Shown here: piece after piece, positions 36,920 through 42,492 of the stretch
How positions within the stretch are numbered: the first letter of the stretch is position 1
How the letters are laid out: every line of letters starts with the position of its first letter
Source of the DNA: a virus
Virus record (IMG/VR): IMGVR_UViG_3300043446_002040
Coordinates: 1 to 42,492 of that record
Length of the DNA: 42,492 bases
Reading direction: 5' to 3' (one strand)
Position numbers and translations under genes: made by a program
Notes under the pieces: model-generated
Told to the model about the DNA's origin: nothing
Databases searched by the model: none
What the model saw: the letters and a program-made list of their open reading frames with translations, nothing else

Positions 36920-39780
36920 TGACACTTGGATGCTCCCCTGTTCCTCGTCCTCGCTTCCTTGAGCGGACTGAGGCCAATGATCGTGGTGAGATGCTGGGCG
37001 CGGCACTGCGAAGCGCAGAAGCCAGCGGCATCTACACAAAAGAACGTGTTGGGTTTGATGCAGCTACGAAGCGAAAGCTGATTGAGTACGTTGACGCCAT
37101 GCTTCCCATGGACTTCAACGAAGTCACGAATTACTTTGTGGCTAACAAATGGCTAAGCCTTGATAAAGCAGCGACTACCAAGGCTGCTCAAAAAGGGATG
37201 CCTGATCCCGTCTACAAGGCAACGCGAGACGTTGAACAGATCGGACTGGCTGCTGCTGTTACGAAGACATACCTTGAGTCTGTTGGCGGTGGCATCAAGC
37301 AGCTTGCCGATAACTTCCTCCGCAAGGTTGAAGCGGGTGAGTCGGCAACGATCGAAGGGATGCAGTTTGCCCAGCAGATGCAGGGTATGTCTCGCTTTGG
37401 GGGTTATGTCCTTGGCTGGGATCAGGGCTATGGCCGAGCAATGCGAACCCAGGCATTGAGGAATGGTGGCTGGGATATGCAGGCCGATAGAGCACTGAGC
37501 GAGATTACGGACAAGCTGGGCAACATTGGCCAATACGAAGACAAGTTTCAGGAGATTGCTCAGAAGATGGGCGATCCATCAACTCGCATAGATGGTATCA
37601 ATGAGTTAATCAACCTGGCCAAGCGTGTTCAGTTTCTGGACAACCCAACTGACATCATCAAGGTTTCAGCGGGAATGCACATTGCCGGGAACGCATGGAA
37701 TGAAATCTTCATCAATGGCCTCTTGTCGGCACCAGCGACATTTGCGACTAACGCTGCTGGTATGGCGTGGACCGCCATTCGCCCGATGCTTCAACTTGGA
37801 GCTGCGAAGGCTTATGCCATGACAGGTCTTGCTGGCGCGAGAGTTGCAGAGGAGGTTGCTGCTGAGGCCAGTGCATCGCTGGCTGCCATGTATGCAGGCT
37901 TCAACGATGCTACTCGACTTGGCTGGCACGCATTCAGCACTGAGAGGACACTGTATCAAGCTGGCGCAAAGGATGGAATGGAGCGCTTTGGCATCTCTGC
38001 GAAGGCCGTTATTGATGTATATGACGGAATGGGGAAAGAAGCCCCTGACGCACTTGTCGATACTGTTCACCGGATCGGTCAGTTCGTTCGTCTCCCGTCA
38101 AGAGCGTTGTTAGGCACAGACGAGATGGCGAAGCATCTTGCTATTCGCGGGGAGATTGCGGCTCAGGCTGTCAAGCGTGCATTCAAGGAAGGTGTTGATA
38201 TTGGCGACAAGGCTGCACTTGACGCCTACATCAAGACCGAAATGGACCATGCTTTCAGTCTGCACAAACCTGAGCTGTGGGAGAAGTACAAGATAAAGAG
38301 TGCATACAGTCTTGAGAATCCAGTCCTGAAAGAAGCTGACCGCGCAACCTTCCAGGAACCCAACGCACTCGCTCAGAGTGTGAATGGTTTGCTGATGAAG
38401 GCTCCCTATCTTCGCCCGTTCGTTCCATTTGTGCGCACACCGCTCAACATTCTCAAGCAGGGTTTCGTTGAATCCACGGGGTTTGGCGCATTGATGAATG
38501 CAGCCAAGATCGCAGGTGATGCCAGGCTGAATCCAACGGTGATGAAGACGCAGATCATTCAGAAGCTGCTTGAGGATCCCGGCGAAACCTTTCGGGTGTC
38601 TGGGCAGATCGCATTGATGTCCGCCATTGCTGGCACCTTCTACATGGGTGCAACGAACGGAACCATCGTTGGCGGCGGTCCAGGTCGATGGGCACAGGGC
38701 GGCAAGGATGCACCTGCACAGAAGGCATGGGAGGCGATGATCAACGAGCAGGGCAAGACTCCCTACTCGATCAATCTTGGCGATGGAACCTCAATCCCTT
38801 TCAGCAGGCTGCCTGAGCCAATGGCGGGAATGATGCGGATGTTTGCTGATATGGGGATGTTCAGCAGCTACGTCAGCATGGAGTCACAGGAGGAATGGTT
38901 GGCCGCAATGGCAGGCATTATGGTCAGTGGCCTATATCAGGCATCATTCCTTAAGGGTATCAACGATATAGTTGATCTAGTTGGGAATCCCAACACCACG
39001 ATGGGTGTGAAGGGTGGCAAGGCGATTCAGAATTGGATGGCAACTCAGACACCATTTGGGGGTCTGTTGTCATACGTTGATCAAGCCAGCGATCCCTTCA
39101 AGCACGCCTATCAGGGTGCAACACTGGGCGAAGTGTGGAAGGTTCATGAGGATGCGTTTGGCACTGGCATTTTTGCCAAGATCGCTGATCGCATTCCTGG
39201 CTTTAATGGGACTCCAGTGATGATTGATCAGATCACTGGAAGGCCGGTGCCGACCTTTCCCGGCGGTGGGCCTGGTGGCCTGAACCCTGCGCAGCTGGCG
39301 ATCCCTGTGCTGCCGCGGGGCTTCCAGGGAGCGGATGCTGCATGGGCGGCGATCTTCAAGATCAAGGGGAGCTACGTCGAGAAGACGCCAAATGGAAGGC
39401 TTGGCTACAAATTGTCAAATGCTGAGCAACAGGAACTGAACAAGCGAATGGCTGCCACTGTCATCAATGGCAAGACACTTGAGCAGGCCGTCCTTGAATA
39501 CTACAATCGACCTGACGTTCAGCAATACGTCAACAAGAAAGGGGCGGCATTCATGGATGTTCGTACAGGCATTGAGGCCGGACTGGACAGGATCATTAGC
39601 GACTACTTCGACGCTGCATTGATGAGATACGGTGCTGAGGTTCCTTCGATCGGAAGGCGTCAGATCCTGGCAGAAGGCGCCAAGCGTGCGGCCATGGGGA
39701 ATGATCTCTCGACTGCCACGCAGATGCGTTCAGAAATTGATGCTCTATTCGACGAAGCTCGCTTGAGAGGTGTGTTCTGA
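36919..39780 (+). CDS. large internal virion protein, C-terminal partner (953 aa)
   Basis: Starts at TAATG, overlapping the preceding stop, so the two may act as a split gp16-like unit. It is mostly helical with hydrophobic stretches (INGLLSAPATFATNAAGMAWTAIRPMLQLGAA; GQIALMSAIAGTFYMGATNGTIVGGGPG; LAAMAGIMVSGLYQASFLKGINDIVDLVG) that could insert into the host membrane during ejection. The segment VPFVRTPLNILKQGFVESTGFG is, as I recall, shared with other phage internal virion proteins. No enzyme motif seen. Confidence 0.75.
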   Translation: MTLGCSPVPRPRFLERTEANDRGEMLGAALRSAEASGIYTKERVGFDAATKRKLIEYVDAMLPMDFNEVTNYFVANKWLSLDKAATTKAAQKGMPDPVYKATRDVEQIGLAAAVTKTYLESVGGGIKQLADNFLRKVEAGESATIEGMQFAQQMQGMSRFGGYVLGWDQGYGRAMRTQALRNGGWDMQADRALSEITDKLGNIGQYEDKFQEIAQKMGDPSTRIDGINELINLAKRVQFLDNPTDIIKVSAGMHIAGNAWNEIFINGLLSAPATFATNAAGMAWTAIRPMLQLGAAKAYAMTGLAGARVAEEVAAEASASLAAMYAGFNDATRLGWHAFSTERTLYQAGAKDGMERFGISAKAVIDVYDGMGKEAPDALVDTVHRIGQFVRLPSRALLGTDEMAKHLAIRGEIAAQAVKRAFKEGVDIGDKAALDAYIKTEMDHAFSLHKPELWEKYKIKSAYSLENPVLKEADRATFQEPNALAQSVNGLLMKAPYLRPFVPFVRTPLNILKQGFVESTGFGALMNAAKIAGDARLNPTVMKTQIIQKLLEDPGETFRVSGQIALMSAIAGTFYMGATNGTIVGGGPGRWAQGGKDAPAQKAWEAMINEQGKTPYSINLGDGTSIPFSRLPEPMAGMMRMFADMGMFSSYVSMESQEEWLAAMAGIMVSGLYQASFLKGINDIVDLVGNPNTTMGVKGGKAIQNWMATQTPFGGLLSYVDQASDPFKHAYQGATLGEVWKVHEDAFGTGIFAKIADRIPGFNGTPVMIDQITGRPVPTFPGGGPGGLNPAQLAIPVLPRGFQGADAAWAAIFKIKGSYVEKTPNGRLGYKLSNAEQQELNKRMAATVINGKTLEQAVLEYYNRPDVQQYVNKKGAAFMDVRTGIEAGLDRIISDYFDAALMRYGAEVPSIGRRQILAEGAKRAAMGNDLSTATQMRSEIDALFDEARLRGVF

Positions 39781-39786
39781 GCTGCT

Positions 39787-39825
39787 CGCAGCGGTAACGT
39801 TCTGAAAGAAACTTGAGCCGCTGCG
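39787..39825 (+). promoter_or_regulatory. hairpin just before the tail fibre start
   Basis: CGCAGCGG (39787-39794) and CCGCTGCG (39818-39825) form a perfect 8-bp stem with a 23-nt loop, ending three bases before the ATG at 39829. The loop contains GTAACGTTCTGAAAGAAAC. It would sequester the ribosome-binding region of the fibre message. No U-run, so not an intrinsic terminator. Confidence 0.6.
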
Positions 39826-39828
39826 ACG

Positions 39829-41625
39829 ATGGCCACGTCAGTTCCGACCTATTCGGGTGTCAACTATGAGAATCCTCCTATTGGCACAAAAACGTTTCCA
39901 CTGGTTACGTCTGGTGGTCTTGATATTGACTACTTACTGCCATCGCACATTCACGTTTACAAGTCAGTCGTAGGTGACAGCAGCGAAACTGAGCTGATGC
40001 GTCCCTCTGGCTGGGACTTTGACAGCACCGGCAAGGTGGTTGTCTTGACTTCTGGGATCCAGAATGCCAACAGGCTAATCAGGATCCAACGGATCACGCC
40101 GAGCGCTCATGCTTTCACTGTGTTCCAGAAAGGGACACTGCTTACGGCTGATCAACTTAACGCCTCAGCCATCTTTACGCTTTGCGTTGTCCAGGAATAC
40201 TACGACACCGTAAGCAGTGGCTCAGGGGGCGAAGATGCAGTCCTTGCGCTTCAACGTGCCACTGAAGCGCTGGCACGTTCCAATGATGCAATGATTGCTG
40301 CTGGTGACGCAATCACAGCTGCTTACGATGCCGAGGCGGCTGCCAACACTGCAGCTGGAACCGCCAACTCCGCGCTGACAAGCTCAAGTACAGCGACGAA
40401 TACTGCAAACACTGCGAAGACAACGGCTGATTCAGCTCTTTCCCAGATCAGCACCGTTGACACGAAGGCAACCAATGCGCTCACTAAGGCGGATGCGGCA
40501 TTGAGTGCTGTCAGCAGTGCCTCTATTTTCGTTCCTGTTGACAACGTAGCTGCGATTCCAGCCAGCCCAACGGCAAACAGTAGGGTTGAAATAAGGAATT
40601 CGACTGGAATCGAGAATGTCAGTCCGCGCATCACAGGGCTGCCGTCTGGTTTTGTTGGCAATTCAGCGCTGTATGTGAGGATCGACTGGTCGGGTACGGA
40701 ATGGAGATACAACGCTTATGGTGCCAATGACCCTGAAGCTCGCTATGTTGCCGCCCCCTTGCCTACAGCTTCTGCTTCGCAGGCTGGCATTGTCCAGTTA
40801 TCCAATACCACAAGCGATACAAGCACTGTCAAGGCTGCAACTGCGGCAGCACTGAAGTCCGCGTATGACCTTGCGCAAACTGCCATTGCAGATGCTCAGG
40901 CAGCAGCTGCTGCTGTGAGCGCCAAGGCGTCATTGGCTAGCCCCAGTTTTACGGGTGTTCCAACTGCTCCGACAGCTCCTGTAAATACCAGCACGACACA
41001 GCTTGCAACGACAGCGTTTGTCAATAATGAAATCGCCAATGATGCACCAGGCAAGACAGGTGCTGGAGCGAGCGGAACGTGGCCTATCTCCATCTCGGGA
41101 AACGCCGACACAGCGAATACGGCAACTGCACTGGCAACGTCTCGAACCATCTCACTAACTGGTGACGTAAGCGGATCCGCTTCATTCAATGGCACGGCCA
41201 ACGCAAGCATCACGACAGCTGTTGCTAACGATAGCCACACTCATACAAGCGCCACAGTAACCGACCTTGCGGCGGGTACTTACACGCCAACCGTGTCTGC
41301 TTTGTCGAACCTTGGCGCTGCAACGATCGGCAGTGGTGACTTCATGTATCAGCGGGTTGGAAACATTGTCACCGTCTCCGGGAAGATGACTCTCACAGCC
41401 ACGGCTGCTAACTCAATCTGCACTTGTGCAATCACGGTGCCGGTTGCTCGCACCAGTGGCAACTTCACGAATACCTTGGGCGCAGCTGGCTCCGGGTCCG
41501 ATGATCTTGGCACTGGTCAGATCAGGATTCAGTCTGCATCAGGCGGGCAGCTGGTGACGATTCGCAGTAGCTGCACTGCCACTACCGCAAAGGAATATGG
41601 CCTGACCTTCTCTTACATCCTGTGA
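39829..41625 (+). CDS. tail fibre, T7 gp17-like N-terminus (598 aa)
   Basis: Receptor-binding fibre. Residues 1-130 form the T7 gp17 attachment domain (GTKTFPLVTSGGLDIDYLLPSHIHVYKS, WDFDSTGKVVVLTSG, RITPSAHAFTVFQKGTLLTADQLNASAIFTLCVVQEYYD). About 135-230 is an Ala/Thr/Ser-rich coiled-coil shaft. A repeat-type segment (ASQAGIVQLSNTTSDTSTVKAATAAALKSAYDLA) and a short Ser/Thr-rich C-terminal tip with possible receptor contact follow. It ends the rightward arm, 9 bp from the convergent leftward cassette. A Shine-Dalgarno sequence is not evident; a hairpin precedes the start. Confidence 0.92.
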   Translation: MATSVPTYSGVNYENPPIGTKTFPLVTSGGLDIDYLLPSHIHVYKSVVGDSSETELMRPSGWDFDSTGKVVVLTSGIQNANRLIRIQRITPSAHAFTVFQKGTLLTADQLNASAIFTLCVVQEYYDTVSSGSGGEDAVLALQRATEALARSNDAMIAAGDAITAAYDAEAAANTAAGTANSALTSSSTATNTANTAKTTADSALSQISTVDTKATNALTKADAALSAVSSASIFVPVDNVAAIPASPTANSRVEIRNSTGIENVSPRITGLPSGFVGNSALYVRIDWSGTEWRYNAYGANDPEARYVAAPLPTASASQAGIVQLSNTTSDTSTVKAATAAALKSAYDLAQTAIADAQAAAAAVSAKASLASPSFTGVPTAPTAPVNTSTTQLATTAFVNNEIANDAPGKTGAGASGTWPISISGNADTANTATALATSRTISLTGDVSGSASFNGTANASITTAVANDSHTHTSATVTDLAAGTYTPTVSALSNLGAATIGSGDFMYQRVGNIVTVSGKMTLTATAANSICTCAITVPVARTSGNFTNTLGAAGSGSDDLGTGQIRIQSASGGQLVTIRSSCTATTAKEYGLTFSYIL

Positions 41626-41642
41626 TCTTGATTGTTAGATCA
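41620..41642. terminator. possible weak bidirectional terminator at the convergent junction
   Basis: GTGATC and GATCAC form a 6-bp stem with a 10-nt loop (TTGATTGTTA) across the end of the tail fibre gene and the end of the leftward cassette. There is no U-run on either side, so termination is uncertain, but no other candidate separates the colliding arms. Confidence 0.35.
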
Positions 41643-41964
41643 CTGTGCGGGTCTGAAATTGAGGATCCGATTCGTCCAGGCCGTTGGCCTCCGGTCCCCA
41701 GCCGGTTGCTTTGATCTCGTCGCTCAGTCCCTCCTGCCTGGCCTGGGGGGCCTTGGCGGCATCACGCCGCTCCAGATCCTGCAGCCAGGCCCGCAGTGCA
41801 TCGCCGGTAGGTGTCTTGGCTGGCCATTTGTAGAAGGCCAGCACTTCCCTGGTGCTGCAACGGAAGACTGAGGTGCTCTTGGTTGAGCACACAAACACCC
41901 GCCGATCTCCCTCAATGAAGGTCTCCAGGAACAGGGAGGCGTGAGGAAAGCGCTCACGCTTCAC
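41635..41964 (-). CDS. hypothetical protein, last gene of the leftward cassette (109 aa)
   Basis: Protein beginning (M)KRERFPHASLFLETFIEGDRRVFVCSTKSTSVFRCSTREVLAFYKWPAKTPTGDALRAWLQDLERRD. The GTG start at 41964 is chosen because GGAGGTGGAGC precedes it and the start overlaps the stop of the upstream gene; the longer frame from 42123 is a shadow of that gene. Beta-rich first half, helical middle, Gln/Glu-rich end. Unknown function. It ends 9 bp from the convergent fibre gene. Confidence 0.6.
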   Translation of the reverse strand: MKRERFPHASLFLETFIEGDRRVFVCSTKSTSVFRCSTREVLAFYKWPAKTPTGDALRAWLQDLERRDAAKAPQARQEGLSDEIKATGWGPEANGLDESDPQFQTRTVI

Positions 41965-42388
41965 GCTCCACCTCCTCCCGCAGCCAGGCAGCGGCAATTT
42001 CGAGAGCCGCTGGACGTGGAGATTCATACGATTCCAGCCACTCCGCCACAGCCAGGATCGCGGCGCGGGCATCACGCTCGCTGCCGCAATCCTGCGCCTG
42101 GCGCACCCGCTCCACCAGCCCACCGGCCGGGGCGACCATTTTCTTTGCGTCAGGAAAATGGTCGGCGGCAGCCTCCTCCAGCTTCACAATCCGAGACCAG
42201 TTGCTTTCGTGCTGGACTTTGAGTCGATCCAGCTTGTCGTAGATCTCCTGGATACAAGCTTTCTCCGTCTCGCGCTGGGCTTCCAGCTTCTGGATCCGCT
42301 GCTCGGCCAATGCCAAGCGGGTGAACACATCTTGCGTGCATAGAGCTGAATCCAGCACCGCCTGCGCCGCAGGGCTCAGTTCAGCCAT
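41954..42388 (-). CDS. coiled-coil hypothetical protein, paralogue of the gene at 316-819 (144 aa)
   Basis: Starts MAELSPAAQAVLDSALCTQD at 42388 after GGAGGGAACC. It contains LAEQRIQKLEAQRETEKACIQEIYDKLDRLKVQHESNWSRIVKLEEAAADHFPDAKKMVAPAGGLVERV, a probable coiled coil, and ends ARAAILAVAEWL...AAAWLREEVEREA. The central block is nearly identical to the gene at 316-819 (72 bp identical DNA), and the N-terminus matches the 94-residue gene, so the cassette has been built by duplication and shuffling. In the circular genome it directly follows the 94-residue gene. Function unknown. Confidence 0.78.
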   Translation of the reverse strand: MAELSPAAQAVLDSALCTQDVFTRLALAEQRIQKLEAQRETEKACIQEIYDKLDRLKVQHESNWSRIVKLEEAAADHFPDAKKMVAPAGGLVERVRQAQDCGSERDARAAILAVAEWLESYESPRPAALEIAAAWLREEVEREA

Positions 42389-42492
42389 TGGTTCCCTCCA
42401 GCTCGGCGGCGATGGCGAGGAGTTTGCGCCGAGTTGCAGCTCGTTGGTCTTGCTCAAACCCATCCGGTGTGATGGAACCAGTGCCGCCGGGT
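42322..42492. repeat. terminal redundancy, copy at the right end
   Basis: Second copy of bases 1-171, differing at 42411 and 42423. It falls inside the 94-residue and 144-residue genes and so is unlikely to be the natural packaged end of the phage, which remains unplaced. Confidence 0.95.

Overview
The window is the essentially complete genome of a T7-like podovirus that very probably infects a picocyanobacterium (Synechococcus/Cyanobium type). The last 171 bases (42322-42492) repeat the first 171 with two mismatches, so the sequence closes into a circle of about 42,321 bp, and one gene runs across the artificial ends. The T7-type core is clear: single-subunit RNA polymerase, gp2.5-like SSB, endonuclease I, primase-helicase, 5'-3' exonuclease, portal, scaffold, capsid, tail tubular proteins A and B, internal virion proteins, T7-type tail fibre and both terminase subunits. 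The cyanobacterial link rests on a cyAbrB-type regulator and on small protein families that I recall from picocyanobacterial genomes.

Layout. Two transcription arms diverge from a gene-free hub (about 23,289-24,772) and meet at about 41,630. The leftward (-) arm first has a set of small early genes (19.5-23.3 kb) with an ArdC-like antirestriction protein, an exported Cys protein and a MarR-like regulator next to a tyrosine integrase. RNA polymerase (16-18.4 kb), the replication/recombination genes (11.8-15.9 kb) and the head-tail genes (2.4-10.9 kb) follow. The arm ends with a cyAbrB homologue, a C39-like peptidase (putative lysin) and a GC-rich cassette of short, translationally coupled genes that crosses the ends. 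The rightward (+) arm has nucleotide-metabolism and methylation genes (DUF6378-like, dCTP deaminase, MT-A70 methyltransferase), a terminator, terminase large subunit, three very large internal virion proteins and the tail fibre. A three-gene leftward island (29.2-30.5 kb) with the small terminase and a membrane protein interrupts this arm.

How it may work together. The early genes would blunt restriction and adjust nucleotide pools. Host-type -35/-10 promoters are visible before the SSB operon, before the MarR-integrase pair and near the hub, and the phage RNA polymerase would drive the late genes. Clear intrinsic terminators follow the capsid gene (as T-phi does in T7), the cyAbrB gene and the early + operon. 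Integrase plus MarR-like regulator suggests a temperate option.

Most unusual: no DNA polymerase gene is visible although the rest of the T7 replisome is present; the hub holds an 11/21-bp tandem array in helical phase, a pyrimidine-rich tract, two long bulged hairpins sharing one apical sequence and a GC-rich element with mutually exclusive stems; and a conserved leader without Shine-Dalgarno sequence precedes at least five early genes.
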